Both the position numbers and the translations under genes were made by a program. DNA of 64,000 nt, taken from NCBI GenBank assembly GCA_037951105.1, contig JBAMJV010003800.1, forward strand, positions 70,001 to 134,000, read 5' to 3'. The notes beneath the pieces were generated by a model. It searched no databases. It was given only the letters and a program-made list of their open reading frames with translations, and was not told the origin of the DNA. Positions 1 through 12,949 of the stretch are shown here, in pieces. Numbering within the stretch: the stretch's first letter is position 1; each line of letters starts with the position of its first letter. This stretch comes from Echinarachnius parma (lineage: Eukaryota > Echinodermata > Echinoidea > Clypeasteroida > Echinarachniidae).

Positions 1-177
1 AAGTCGCAAAGTGGGCACCAATGGCCGCACCAGATCGCCGCGAATGCGATCGAGACCGACCTGGTCGCCAGATTTTTGAACATGTCAAAACCCCGGCGAC
101 CGCAACCGACACCACCCTTGCGGACGCGAGTTACAGCGATCTGGTGCGGCCATTGGTGCCCACTTGCATGGCGACTT
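1..177. mobile_element. Short palindromic element with 30-bp perfect inverted repeats
   Basis: Positions 9-38 and 136-165 are perfect reverse complements (core GTGGGCACCAATGGCCGCAC). Outer AAGTCGC/GCGACTT extends the symmetry to the window edge, so the left boundary may be cut. Confidence 0.8.
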
Positions 178-1231
178 AACCACAGATCTCAGGGGATCGC
201 TCCTATTCGGGCAAGATCGCTCTTGATCGCTAGGCCCAGATCGTTAAATGGGCACTAGGCTTTAGAGTGCAGTACTGCCAAAAAGCTGATTGCATGACTC
301 CTCAAGTCTTGGATCAGAAATTAAAAAACTGGAATTTAAACACACAACACTACATTGTAATGCTGCGCTATACGGGAACAATGTGGGACAGTACAACAAA
401 AGTTTGTCAAAATTTCACACAAAATTCTTATCTTAAATTCAACAAAATCAATCATGACTGGCCCTAAAAATGATACAAGTGTTATATGAACTTACCAAAA
501 TGGTCCAAATTATTCTTCAAATGTCGAAAAAAATGGAAAATCTGCAGTTTTGGAAAATAAAAAGACTGAGAAAATCTCAGTCGTGATCCCTCTCGAAAGT
601 GTTGCTGCTATCTGGATGACTGTCATGTATTTCCCGCAAGCTTCCCACACCACACGTGTTACCGTATCCGAATTCTAACACGGCGTATCCGAATTCTGAT
701 ACGGCGTATCCGAAATCGGATACGGCGGGCATGCTTGCAGATCGTGAGTTGGCTTGTTTTGGACAATAATAAGCGGCCTCCGCATGTTGCTGGCGGGCTT
801 TCTTTGTTTACGATGGACATCGAGCAGGAAGAGAAAGAAATGGAACTTATATGACGATTTTTGTAAGTATGACTTATCATTTTGAAAATGAAATTTTGTA
901 CAATAAATCATAAAATCAGCTTCAATCTAGGTATGCAATTTTTTAGTTTAGATATGCTGTTCTTTTCTCTGTTTGTAGTTCAAATTGTGTCCCGTAGATT
1001 TTTACCACTGTGAGCAGTTTACAATACATTGTAGATGTGAATTTAAAGTGTTTTTTACATTGGAAGGCTCATGTAAGTTTGACATTATACCTCCCATCAT
1101 GTCAAGTCTGTTTAATTGGTGAGATTTTAGGGTGGGAGGTACCACATGATCATCTACAAAGTAAATGGTTCACTCAGCCTCAGGTGACTTTGCCTTTGGG
1201 AAGTATGGTAGGTGTACTACACATCGGCACT
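178..1231. other. Stretch without recognised gene
   Basis: AT-rich; only a three-copy 21-bp tandem repeat at 663-725 stands out. No convincing coding frame. Confidence 0.5.
663..725. repeat. 21-bp tandem repeat, three copies
   Basis: Unit CGTATCCGAATTCTGATACG plus G, with the second half varying. Each unit is itself close to palindromic. Confidence 0.8.
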
Positions 1232-1461
1232 GTTTTTAATATCGGCACCCCGCGTAATATTTGTTTTTGCGCATGTTGTGAAAAATCGCGCATGAGATGA
1301 TGCGCGCTACCCTTAAAAACTGAACTGGTCGAAATTTTGAGGAGAAATAATGCGTTGATCGTCCGCTACGAGTAATACGATAAATAATACCAACATCGCA
1401 CAAGAAATTTTGAGTTGCGTGCATTGTCAATGAGAGTTGAGGGGGTGCCGGTATTAAAAAC
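1232..1461. mobile_element. 230-bp MITE with about 20-bp terminal inverted repeats
   Basis: Left GTTTTTAATATCGGCACCCC, right end is its complement with one mismatch (GGGGTGCCGGTATTAAAAAC). Confidence 0.75.
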
Positions 1462-1671
1462 ACTTCGAACTCGTGAAGCCAAAAAACAACGCGCGCGTTC
1501 GAAGGCGATATCTCGAAATATAATTAATATATCGCAAATCTGATCATCGCATCGGAATCTGCACTATTTTCTCAATATGTGAGTACAATTTCAAGAAATT
1601 TGAATGATTTTCAAGTCTTAAAGTAACTGTCGGAAATGTTTTAGGGTGCCGATGCGGGGGTCACTCAATCA

Positions 1672-2160
1672 TATAGCAAGGGGTTGCAATACCGAACGGG
1701 TTGTATTACCGTACATGCAAATTCCAATAGGAAAAACGTTCGAATTTTGAAAGTTGAATTTGAAAGTCGGCATTAACGGAGGATAATAAATGGATGTTTA
1801 GCAAACATTTTCCACCATTTCCCGAAGAAAATAAGCGCCCTGAGGCGTTATACGCGCGTTTTGCTGCGCACCAGTGGCAGCGCGCATGTCAATGACATTC
1901 CCATGCAAAACATTCACGTTTGGTGCGTCCGGTTAATACAACCCGGTTTGTGCGCTACAAAAAATTCTGCTTTCTTGAAAGGGTGCCGTAAAAGTTCAAT
2001 TTGCGTAAGTTGGCCGCTTTTTTCTACGAAATAAGTTATCAATTCTTTATCTTGAGAATATATAGATCACTTATTTGTGTTTTATTCATATCTCTGTTCT
2101 TCATGTTGATCGTTTTCATGGCGTAAAGAAATGGTATCCGGTAATACTATTACTAATAGG
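1672..2160 (+). repeat. Dispersed repeat, copy 1 of an inverted pair
   Basis: About 490 bp beginning TATAGCAAGGGGTTGCAATA. Present in reverse orientation at 62955-63448 near the other window end, with high similarity throughout (for example GGCGTTATACGCGCGTTTTG). Confidence 0.85.
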
Positions 2161-2404
2161 ACCCAATACCATACCAATTATTAAGTCAAGTGTACCTTTA
2201 ACTTTTAAGTTATGGATTGTCATGTTGTTTACCAGTACAGTTTCCACCTTCTGAACTTGCCAAGGCAATGGCAGTGCCCTGTAGGCTGTGCAGTTACCAC
2301 TTCCAATTTCACGACTTCCAGAATCCAGGGCCCAGGGGCCCGATTACGGACCAGCGACATTTACTATGGTAATTAGCAGCATTGGCTCTAACTCATCGAT
2401 TTCA

Positions 2405-3370
2405 ATATGCTAGAATAACATACAAATCAACGAACGTTGAGGGCGTATAACACTTGCGTGTTGCCTCGAGGAAGGTCAACTCGAATTATTTTTTGTGACC
2501 ACTTGAAGGGCGCCCCAGTTGACAGTAACGTTTTTCCGTAGATTGTAGATTTGATACACCAACCAGAAGTCCGATTTTGTACAGATTGACACTGAACATA
2601 TAATTTTTTCTGGACATTTCATCAGATATGTGAAATGTAACCAAAATTGGTCATTCAAATTAATTTTTTAATAAAAGAAGTTACACCGGCATTCCTAAGT
2701 TATTACACATATTTGGCATTTCAACTGTGTGTACAAATCACAATAGTGACTGAGCCTTTTAAAATAGCAGACGACAACGTACAGCTGTTGAACGGCGGAA
2801 TCAACTTTCACAAAATAGTAAGTCGATTTTATTTTAAAATGCTGTAATACCTTATTTTATAGATTGTGTCTACTTGTCATCATGTCGACAATTTGATTGA
2901 AATAATATCTGAAACTAGTTTGTGAGTTCATTTTCATTAGGCCTATTAATTTGAAAGAAATATTTGGAAGTGGAACTGGTCTGAGCTGAGGGCGGGGCGC
3001 GGCTGGAATAGATCGACAAATCTTTTGTTTTTGTGGCATCTTTTAACATTTAATTTCAGTCTCTTACTGTCGGCCATTCTATTACTAAAATAACCAGTAA
3101 AATAGGCAATGAAAACGATTCATTTTGTCGATCGATCTAACTCTAAGACCGAATAATGGATGGCAACAAGACATGCAAGTGCTGAACTCCTAAAACTAAG
3201 ACAAGTAAAAGTCGGTAACTTCACCGGCTTTGCCTTTGCCGGTGCCGGTGGGCTAGAACTAGAACGTAGGAGTAGAAGTGAGCCACGCCGGTCTTGTCGG
3301 CAGGCGAAGCTAGGCTAAGGTGTCCCTCTCTCATACTCGGCTTCTCTGGCCGTCTCGGCAATCTGGACTA
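2405..3370 (+). repeat. Left arm of a large imperfect inverted repeat
   Basis: Matches the reverse complement of about 7650-8450 in patches: CAACGAACGTTGAGGG at the outer edge, CTGTCAACTGGGGCGCCCTT in the middle, AGCAGACGACAA, and a GC-rich block (GAGCCACGCCGGTC) near 3285. Arms are about 0.8-1 kb. Confidence 0.75.
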
Positions 3371-4133
3371 ATAATTATACTCGGCCTTAAAACGATGGTT
3401 TGCCATCTACCTTAGATAATCCAAGAACCGGTAATGTTTAATCACATTAGATTTAGAGAGATCAGTTGACTTGTCCTACTCCTAGCATCTTTCAATGATT
3501 TATTAATCATTGATTTTTATTGCGGTCCCGACTCCTGCCTGGCCCTGGTTAATAATAATTTATTTAAATTTAAATTAAAAACAAGAAAGATTCCGAGAGT
3601 GAGAGACTGACCCTAGGCCTGGCTAATTGTTTTCTTCCAGCCACTGCACTGACATTCAATTTGTCCTGCAAACACATGCCAGCCCCAGAATTCACATTTT
3701 TATCTGATGTTTTTGTTCAACCCCTTACTCTGATTGCACGTTTAGGATGTATCGTTTGTAGCCCATTCTAAATCATTGATGACAATACAAAATGATGGAC
3801 CAAGAAATGTCGAAGTAATAAAAAAAACTTCTTTTCAACGATTATTTTTTTACGTTTACTTAACTGGCTCTTGACTGAAAAGTAAATGTAGTACCTAATC
3901 ATCAGTTTAAACCCTAAAGTCAATCAATCAATTTTGCATTTTTAAACTGAGACTTTACAGGAGCTCGTTTGTCATTTCACTGTTTTCAGGAGCTAATTAC
4001 TAATTTGCACTCTCTGAACAGATGTATTTTTTTACTATTTTGGTCTAGTATTTTCATTCCACATCAAGAACATGTTAGTGAAATTAAGTGAATATTTTTT
4101 CTTATGAATGTTATATTTTTTTCATCTCATAGC

Positions 4134-6655
4134 AATATTTTGAGGATGTGGTTCAACAAGGACTGGCGACTGGTGATAGGCTGGTGTTACAGTGGTACTT
4201 CAGGATTACTTATCTGCCGGTTCTTTACTTGCTATGCACAGCTAGTCAGCTATCCACAGGCACAGGTATTCTTTCTACTATAATTTAATCATCCCACTCA
4301 TTTTTTTGGTGCAGGATTCTTTTTTTTTCTTCATAGGTTAGCTTTTTCCCCGTTATTTATAATTAAGTATTAATTTGGATAAGAGGAATAATTAAGGCCA
4401 TTCAAGTTTTTCTTTTCATATTTTGAATTCATTATTTATTGGTATTATACATCCTAACTATCTCGGAGATCAACTTCTCAGTGAATTTATTTATTGGTTT
4501 GTGGCAATGAATGATTAAACTTTAAGCTATATAATTCAAGCAAATTTCTTCATTAATTGTGTTCAATATCATTTGTCACCTTATTCAATTTATTTGCATG
4601 TTTTGGTAATTTTTGTTGATAACTTTTATTACTCTACATGCTTTTTGAGGTCAAGACAATTTATTTTAAAGTTTATAAAGTTTTATTAATATTAACTCAT
4701 TCATGACTGTTCCCTAAAAATACTCCACTCTGTTTTCCATGGATTCGAGAATATGTTATACCAAAATCAATAAATGAAAGTGCAATTGCTATCTATAGTC
4801 TAACATTCTTTCTCTGTGTGTGTTTGCATTCTTTAATTACAGATCTTCGGACTATAGGAGCATGACAGATCACCATGGATGTTACTTGGTAGTGTTCACA
4901 AGCAATGGACAAGCCATGCTATATCAGGTACCTCGTTATAATGAAGTTTGGTATAAAAAGGTTCCACTGTAACAAAATTAGGCATTCCTAATTCTTTTAA
5001 ATCCAAACATATGGGAACTGATCAGAAATAAATTAATTTAATGAAAGTGAGCAAAGAAAATAGGCTTATGATTCTACCTAAGACCTGTCAATTGCTTTAC
5101 TGTGTTCTAACCCGCACTGAGCTAGAATGCATCTCATAGTGGTACTTTCCTGAACCCGTCTAGTATGTGCATTGAGGAAGAATCTTTGAAGGAGTGCCAT
5201 GTAGCTCAGAGGTTAGAGACTTATAGAGCATGACCTTGCAAAAGTTGACGTCTCTAGTCATTTTAGTTGGTGAAATCATTTGCAGTGATAAAGAATTAAA
5301 ATGATGCAAGAAAAATGATATTTCCATAATCTAATTGTCTAACCCTCAGGCTCATTTCTTTTCTATTCTGAATCTATATTATAGATTTCCATTTTCCTCA
5401 TGGTCAAGTTAAAAGAAAAATGATAAAATCGCCCCATAACAAAATTGATTGAATCACTTTCATTGTAGGCAAGCCTGAATAGATGTAATATTTTGTTTGT
5501 GAAAATTGATCATTATTATAGTGGAACCTCTTTATAAGGAGACCTGTTATCACATAAGTTACCTGATAATGATATAGTGAGGTAATTGCTTTAAACCCAA
5601 GGCTATCTGAGAACCATCATGCTCGTTATAACAAGGTTTCACTTTACAGATTGGTAAAAGATCTTAGTTAGACTGATGAAATGGCTGTTACAACCTTTTG
5701 TTATTTCAAGATTTCTTCCGTTTGGTACAGTCCACCAGCGCGGTGTATTTTCGTAGGAAAACCCAGACTAGTTGCAGTCTAGACAATTCTAGATTTGCCT
5801 AACTGAATGTAGGTCAAACAGTGACCTGTTGTTGTACTTGTAAACAACATAAACTATGTAGACTACAATTGCATTGTACATGTGATGTGCATGGTTTGCA
5901 TGCATAGCTTTAGGCATGCACTTTCTGTATACAATCAGAGTGTATATAACCAGTGTGTACATGTTACAAGCTGATTTTCATATACTCTCCCAATGAGTTC
6001 AATAAACGATGCATGAAAGAATGCATTCTTAACTGAAACGAATGGTGCGATGTGTAATTATTGGTGGTTTAGACGACCAGCCTTCAATTTACCTCAACAT
6101 GCATGCAGAGATTACATTTCCAAGCCCCTTCTCACTATCTCAGGCTAGCTTTAAAAACATTTTTTCCTTCATATTATAATTATCTCTCAAGTCTCAACCA
6201 TTTGCTTTGTCTTTCAAAAAGAGGACATCATGTTTAAATCTATTCAACTCTCACTCATTCATTTGATTTACAGTCAAATTATAATGTATTACAAACTTGG
6301 TCTCGGTGTGTAGATAAATAGATTCATGCAAGAGCCACATTTTTATCAATGAATGGTTTACTTTCATTTTCTGCTTGCATCCATCTACAACTTTCAATAT
6401 TGCAAACAAAATAATCTATGAAATATCATAATTCAAGAACAAATCTTATTACTTTGGTATCTAATGTTTATTTCTTATTTTTAAATTGAAGCTAAATGAG
6501 AGATATTTGTTATTTTTTTGGCACACAGATTGTGGTGATAATGGTTAGTGGATGATGTTGAGTGTCATGGTGGAATTCCTGATTGGAGAGCTCCTCTTAA
6601 CTAACAGGGTGTATGAAGTGTGGCATGATAGTCTTATATTTTCCCCTTCAGGTCA
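4134..6655 (+). ncRNA. Possible spliced non-coding transcript (three exon-like segments)
   Basis: Segments 4134-4266, 4853-4927 and 6530-6651 are each bounded by a pyrimidine tract plus AG and by GTATTC, GTACCT or GTCAGG. The first two have open frames but the phases do not join, and the third is closed in all frames. So a coding gene is not supported. It lies between the arms of the large inverted repeat. Confidence 0.2.
5518..5645. mobile_element. 128-bp MITE, pogo-like ends
   Basis: AGTGGAACCTCTTTATAA at the left and TTATAACAAGGTTTCACT at the right. Confidence 0.65.
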
Positions 6656-7649
6656 GGATATTTTTGTCAAATCATTGCAAAACATGTATGTTTTACTATT
6701 TTGACCCCCTCCTGTTAAATGATTAGTTGAAAGGTGGCTATGATTGATGGTGATTAAAGAAATTGATGTAAATTATTTTGTTTTGATAAATGGTGCATAG
6801 TCTTCAAGCCTGAAGCTGCACTTTATTGGAAGAGGAATAAGACATCGACATCTATTCAGTGGAATATTAAAGGCTTGATTCTGGACCACCCCCATCCTTT
6901 ACCCAAATGAGAAACAAAATGGAAGTATTATGCCAGTTTCCTTTTAATTATGCTGCCTAGCTTCCTTTTTTTGTTGTTGAGTTCCTGGAGTAAAGGTTTA
7001 CAAAATAATTCTATCTATTTTAGGCATTAAACCCCCTTTACATCTACAATGCAATCATATGACCACATATTCAATGAAAGATAATAAAGGGGTTCAAATA
7101 AGTAAGCCTACACTCCTAAAGAATGGACACCATGTTTATTTTGGCTAATTTCTCCCCACTCATGATCATACTGGTTGATGCAGGCAACTATGTCTTTGGG
7201 GTTGGATAGTCTTATACCCCCCCCCCCCCCCCGCACAAAAAAAAAATGCAATTTGCACTGTGATTTGAATTGACTTTTCTTTTTGTTTTGCAAACCAGAT
7301 CTAATTTAAATGTAATTAAACCTGGTGAAACGTACTATTACCCCAAATAAGGGCTTAAGGCTAAGACCTATCTAAATAAGGCCTACCCTAGCCTGCCTAG
7401 GGCTAGGCTACGTCTAAGCTAGACATTTCTTTTTTTAACTTGACCAACAAAAACAGGTATCAAATTCAAGCGAGTAAAAAGGTCCAATAGTCAATACAAG
7501 ACTCAAAGATTGAGGTGAAATCTCCAAGAACAAGACTGATTTACATGATTTGGGTTGGAATTGATAAACTGGATCTCCTTCAATAATGATACAAAGTAGG
7601 CCATACATTATAAGGTAAAAATAAAACCACCGCTTTCGTATAAAGACCG

Positions 7650-8450
7650 AGACGCGGGACCGAGACTGACTGCATGAAGATGAGCTAGCGTCGAGTCAGA
7701 GCTGGAGCAGAAGCCCGGTGAATGAGCGGCAGACTAGCCTCGCCTGCCGCCGACCCGACCGGCGTAGCTCATTCTCAGATCTCAGACACCGTATCGCGAA
7801 GTCACTTGCCGGTCACTATCATATACAAATTACAATGTCAATGCCAATGAATGGGCAAAAGTAAGTCGCAAATTTGTTTTAAATAAAGCACATTAATGTG
7901 CTTAATCGCCAGAGTCGCCACAGAGTCTAGTTCTAGTTTAAATGATGTTATACGCGAACGTCAGTTAATTATCCTAAGTCTAAGACAGGAATAAATAGCA
8001 TACAAATACAATTCCGGCATTTTGAGAATGCTCGTTTTTGTCGTCTGCTTAATATCTCGATACGTCATCCTCACTCACAAACGGTTTTTGTACACACAGT
8101 TTTGCCGACAAAAATTGTTATCATCATGAAAATGCCGATGCGGTTTATTTTAATAAGACTATGATTGGAATGAGCGATTTTGTAAAAAATTCCCATGTAC
8201 ATGAAATGTCAAACAAAATTATATATTTTAGTGTCAATCTGTACAAAATCGGACTTCTGGTCTATTTATCAAATCTACAATCTACCGAAAAACGTTACTG
8301 TCAACTGGGGCGCCCTTCGAAATGGTCACAAAAAAAATTCGCGATTTCTCATAGACTGCGTGTATAACAATATACGAGTTGACCTTCCTGAAGGCAACAC
8401 GGTCTCGTGTTTACCGCCCTCAACGTTCGTTGATACAAATCAACAGAACG
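7650..8450 (-). repeat. Right arm of a large imperfect inverted repeat
   Basis: Mirror of 2405-3370. Contains a 147-codon open frame (8195-8638, plus) whose best conserved part (ICTKSDFW, YNLPKNVTVNWGAL) is also open in the left arm on the minus strand. The similarity is more simply explained by the repeat than by a gene. Confidence 0.7.
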
Positions 8451-10283
8451 TAGCAGAACACACATACCGGCCTCACTCAGTCAACCGTACAGGATTACGC
8501 ACGCATATGCTCTCGGCCACAGGACCATTTTCATACATGTATGAAGGTGTATTGAAACTTCGCGCACGAAAATTTCGAACTTTTTCAAAGTGTCGTAGGA
8601 GCAACAAAATTATTGTAATATCAATAAACAAGCATTAAAATACTCCCTCTATTCTGAGGATTCGATGTATGTAAAACATTTTCGATTTAAACTCACAATT
8701 CATGTGTTATTGGCCCGATTCCGTAACCATGTCATATCAACAAGAGATTCTCCACCGAGTACGGTAGTCTTGAAACTTCGCGCTCCATACACTTTGATAC
8801 ACTGCCATTGACTTAACACGCAATCCTGTGTAGCAAACTTTAACACGCATGTCAATGGGTGTGTGAAGATGCAAACTTTTGCGCGTATTAGCATCTTGGC
8901 ACGCGCGCGTTGTGAAGCTTTCTACGGAGATTGCGCGATCCGAAAGTAAATTTGAAAGGAAGGACGAATAAAGGAGCATTTTACGCAGCATTTCGATAAC
9001 AACAAGTCTGTTCTACGGGAAGGATTTCGATTTATTTTGATGATTTTCTATTGTCCATAATTTATACACGAAAAAACACACAAAAAGTAAGTTTTTTCTC
9101 AAGAAATATCGATCTTTGTTTGCTATTTTTTTGGTTGATTAGTAAGTAATGTGTGCTCTTTCATTTGGCGTCAGAAAATTCCGTCGCCGTGTCCGTGTTC
9201 TAATGTTTGCGTACCGCTTATATGATGCGCGAAGTTTCAATACGCGCGAAGTTATAATACTTGTCCATACGTACTCCGCAGGCCGCGCCGGCGTAGACGT
9301 AGCCGGCCGTAGTCGTAGACGTAGACATGGTAGAAGATGTGTTCTGAATCTGATTCTGACTTCTGAAGAGGGGTAAATTACACTTTAGCGGACAGGCCAC
9401 GCCCCCCAAGACAAGATTAGCAGCAGCTAATCACAGACGAGGATTAGGCGCATTCAGGATGATGACGTCACAATATTAATGCGCGCTAGTGATGGTGATG
9501 CGTGATGAGGTTCTCCAAAGTTAATGACGATAGTCATTCATTAACACGCAAACTTGAACAAAGTGAAGGTTTTTATGCGAGGGCTTCCTTAAAGGGTACC
9601 TCCGGACAGAGATTTAGCTCTCTTACATCAAAGTCAAGACATATCCCAAATGAACATACAAAACAAGTCTGTGATCCTGAAAGTATTTCTACATTGCTAT
9701 GGAATCATTTTTAATATCACATATCACTCATTCTGTCAGCGCAGTTCCGATTACGATACCACTTAACGATCCTCTTATTGATCGCATCTGCGATATATCG
9801 CAGCAAGCAGAGAAAATTTCGAAAATCGCTTGTGTGCGCGCGCTGCTGCAGCACAGTGCGTATAGACGGAGCTATAAGAGAGAGAGAGAGAGAGAGAGAC
9901 ACGAGTAGCGCTATAAGGCCAAAAACAATAAATTGTTGAATTGGAGTAACGGGCAACCAAACATTAGGGTAGGTAGGTAGGGTTTTTTTTTTTTTTTTCA
10001 GGATTCGCAAATTACACAAAAACACATATATAACATACAAATAACACATAATTATCGCAATTGGAATTTTGTATTTTATTTATTTTTTTTTAAATCAGAA
10101 AAAACCTTTAGGGTCGGTGGTATTTTTAGGGTCGGGCGGGTTGCGAATTTGCGTTTCCCAAACCATTCAGCAACTCCTTGTGAAATAGCGACTTGGTCAG
10201 AGACCATGCATACCCGAAATTTCCGACTTGTATAATTTCGAACATTTAGTCGAGTGCCAAACGAATAGCAAATACAAAAAAAC

Positions 10284-10360
10284 ATTGGACCAAGGTAGGA
10301 TTCGAACCAGGGATCTCTAGCGTATCAATCTAACTCTCTATCCACGGAGCTATTTCGGAT
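10284..10360 (-). repeat. tRNA-derived (SINE-like) segment
   Basis: Minus strand has an A-box-like TAGCTCCGTGGATAGAG and a perfect B box GGTTCGAATCC at tRNA spacing. The T and acceptor stems do not pair well, so it is a tRNA-derived repeat or relic rather than a working tRNA. Confidence 0.45.
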
Positions 10361-10395
10361 TGCTTGATTGGTGTTGGTTTTTAAAAATATAAATA

Positions 10396-10428
10396 TACCC
10401 TAACACTAACCCTTACCCTAACCCTAAT
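10396..10428. repeat. Interstitial telomere-like repeats
   Basis: About five imperfect CCCTAA units inside the nested TTAA element. Confidence 0.6.
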
Positions 10429-11693
10429 GTACAAGCAATAGCATGTATACATATTGCATGCATGCAGAGATATGGTGCGATGCAGTGGCCGTGGCTAGAG
10501 TGCGAGCACGCGCGAAACGATAATAACTATCGCATGGGCTATGCGATAAATCGCATACTACCATAATAACGTACGCGTATTGATTGAGCGGTCGTGCAAA
10601 CAAAGTCGCGCACGCGAACCAGTAAATAGCCGTGGTTCCGTAGGTCGTAGTAATTAATTGCATTTTTCTCAAATTACAGAAACATATCAGACGCCATGAG
10701 AGTATGATTGGTATTCAATTATAGTACCAAAACAACTAAGGATTGGTTTTATCATGCCCGGCGGTACCCTTTAATGTTAATGCGCGAACGAATCTAGTCC
10801 CTCGTAGTTTACTGTCAACGAGGCCTAAAAATTGTCATAAATCACGATAAATGATAATAAATGATACAAAACATTGATTGAAACTATCCCTAGAACTCAC
10901 CTTTCGCCTCTGTAAGGTCAGTTTCTTAGGTAGAGTTGTATTTTTGATCAAATCAATCAATTAACGCGATCATTCTTTTGCTTACCTGCTTTAGTGAGTT
11001 CAGTCCGAACTAAAAATCATGACATTCCTTCCAATTATTCCACTTTTTAACAATTTCAAGTGTTTTCCGGTATCAATGTCACGAGCGGGGGTTCGGGGGG
11101 TTTCCCCCCGATAATGAGTCCATAATATTCCACATGAACAAGGCATTATCGTCACAAAAATCCACGATAATTGACAGTTTTCGCCACTTTCACCACTTTT
11201 CACAAGCTTGTTTATTACAATAATGCGTACACAATAAGCGCAACACGCAGTTGCCTTTAGCATTGGTTTGAGTGTGTTTGATTCAGGAAGAGAGCGCATT
11301 AAGAAACAATCCCGCGCATTAAGAAATAAGCGCGCGTTAATGCGCGCTAGTGATGCGCACGACGCTTATTTACACAAAGTGCCATACCTTGTGTACAAAA
11401 ATTGGACTTAGAAAATTTTCGTTGTTTTTCTTGAAGTTTTCTCAACTAGTGATGACGTCATTTAAAATAGTTCCAGCTAGTTTCGGCTAAATTCTTTTTT
11501 GGACGATTATTTCGTCAAAAAGCGTTTTTTAAAGCTGAAAATCCAAAACAAACTACAATTTATTGTAGTTTATAGAACTAATTTTTGCTTGCGGACCCGA
11601 ATTTGGCCTTTTTGGGGCCCCAAAACGTCCTTCGGACGCATTTTGGCCCTTCGGGCCAAAATGCTATATAAAGGAGCTCCGTAGGAGCTCCTA

Positions 11694-11742
11694 CAGACCA
11701 CGCCTCCTTAGCAACCTTCGGTTGCTAAGGAGGCGTGGTCTG
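11694..11742. repeat. Perfect 23-bp hairpin
   Basis: CAGACCACGCCTCCTTAGCA plus ACC pairs exactly with 11720-11742 across a 3-nt loop (TTC). It forms the inner part of the right terminus of the 9376-11755 transposon, next to further short palindromes (GGCCCTTCGGGCC, GGAGCTCCGTAGGAGCTCC). Confidence 0.9.
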
Positions 11743-11879
11743 TCCGCTAAAGTGTACATTCCCCCTGAAGAGTGAAGTAGATGTTGACGTTGACGTGTCC
11801 TGACTTCTGACCTGCATGAGCAGTAAAACGGCCGTATCTTATCTAAAGCTAATAGTAAAAGATCTAGGCTCTAGCTACC

Positions 11880-12230
11880 TAATAACCTATACCTAGCTAG
11901 CTGAGCATGCTGCCGCTTGCTGCGTTGAATTGCATGCGGGAGATCATTCAAATTTACCGCCCAGCTGAGCTGCCGGCATGCCAGCGCCAGGCCGGCCCAG
12001 CATGCAGCTAGCTGTAGTATAGTAGCTGCTGCATGCTGCATGCTGCATGCGCTGCTGAACATGCAATCGATCGACAAGCCCCGCGATCGCGCCCCGAATT
12101 GCAACTAGCCCGCGTGGCACGTGGCCGTGTGATGTGGCGCGGCGCGCGCGATCCAACCAAACCCATGGGCAGCGGCCTCGAACGACCAAAGTATGGTACG
12201 CCAAGTGTTCACTCTACATCATTGATCATA
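11880..12230. other. GC-rich stretch, no gene assigned
   Basis: Dense GCATGC, GCTAGC and CpG words with a short TGCTGCATGC tandem. Several open frames overlap here but none has splice or domain support. A promoter or unannotated first exon is possible. Confidence 0.3.
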
Positions 12231-12949
12231 GAGGTAAAGTATACAGGGTGGCCCTCCAAAAAATGGAACGGGGCACTTCCCAAAATAAAGTAACAAAATG
12301 ATTATGTCCATAGGATAGAGTGTCTTTTACAATGAAAAATGATACCAAGAACAGTCATTTTGGTCGTTGGTTTTTGTTTTAGGGCGCTGTGCAGGTATAT
12401 AGCCTATTTTGTATTTGCCACAGTATGCAATGTGTTGTGCACAGTGACATATGGAGACAACAAGAAATACAAAAAATACAAACAAGATCAATTTACAATC
12501 TAAACTCACCTTCATAGATGTAAATCCATAACTATATAATCACTTTATCAATAGCTGGTTTAATTTTTTTAGTTTAAATCCACTTTTCACACAGAATTCA
12601 GGTTATTTCTGTACTAATCTACTCTACTCTACTCTAATTTAAAAAGGCTGAATTGTACATTTGTTACATTTGTAAAGTGCATGATACGTTAAAAGTTGTA
12701 AAGTTTAACAAGTAATGAGTAATATGCAAACAGCAAAATACCCAATTGTACATAAGAAAAGAAAATGATTATACAAAAATGTAATTATATATTGTTTAAA
12801 ATATGAACAAGGTAAGGAAGAGCACTATTTTCTCTTTTAATTGGTAACCAATCATTAAAAACAGGGTGTGTTCTAAAGATATTATATAAACTGTTCACAA
12901 AGTTGTTTTTTTCTTGCTTCCAATGTAGTTAAATTGCACAATGAAAGAG

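Larger units (their letters stand above)
9593..10770. mobile_element. TTAA-flanked element, family 2, nested
   Basis: Ends AGGGTACCTCCGG and CCGGCGGTACCCT, flanked by TTAA at 9589-9592 and 10771-10774 (piggyBac-type target). A short copy is at 30196-30622 and a partial one at 18340-18545. Includes a (GA)n run, a tRNA-like segment and telomere-like repeats. Confidence 0.75.
9376..11755. mobile_element. TIR DNA transposon remnant, TA-flanked, about 2.4 kb
   Basis: Ends CACTTTAGCGGACAG and CTGTCCGCTAAAGTG, with TA on both flanks. A TTAA element (9593-10770) is nested inside. No transposase frame is seen, so it is non-autonomous. Confidence 0.7.

Noticed and set aside
4134-6655. Protein-coding gene in the 4.1-6.7 kb segment
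   Set aside because: Splice-like borders exist but the exon phases do not join and the third segment has stops in all frames.
8195-8638. 147-codon plus-strand open frame
   Set aside because: Lies in one arm of a large inverted repeat. Similarity to the other arm explains the conserved part, and there is no domain or splice support.
10284-10360. Functional tRNA gene
   Set aside because: A and B boxes are good but the T stem and acceptor stem do not pair, and it lies in a repeat.
12033-12293. 86-codon frames in the GC-rich stretch
   Set aside because: GC-rich sequence yields open frames by chance on both strands, with no start context, splice or homology support.
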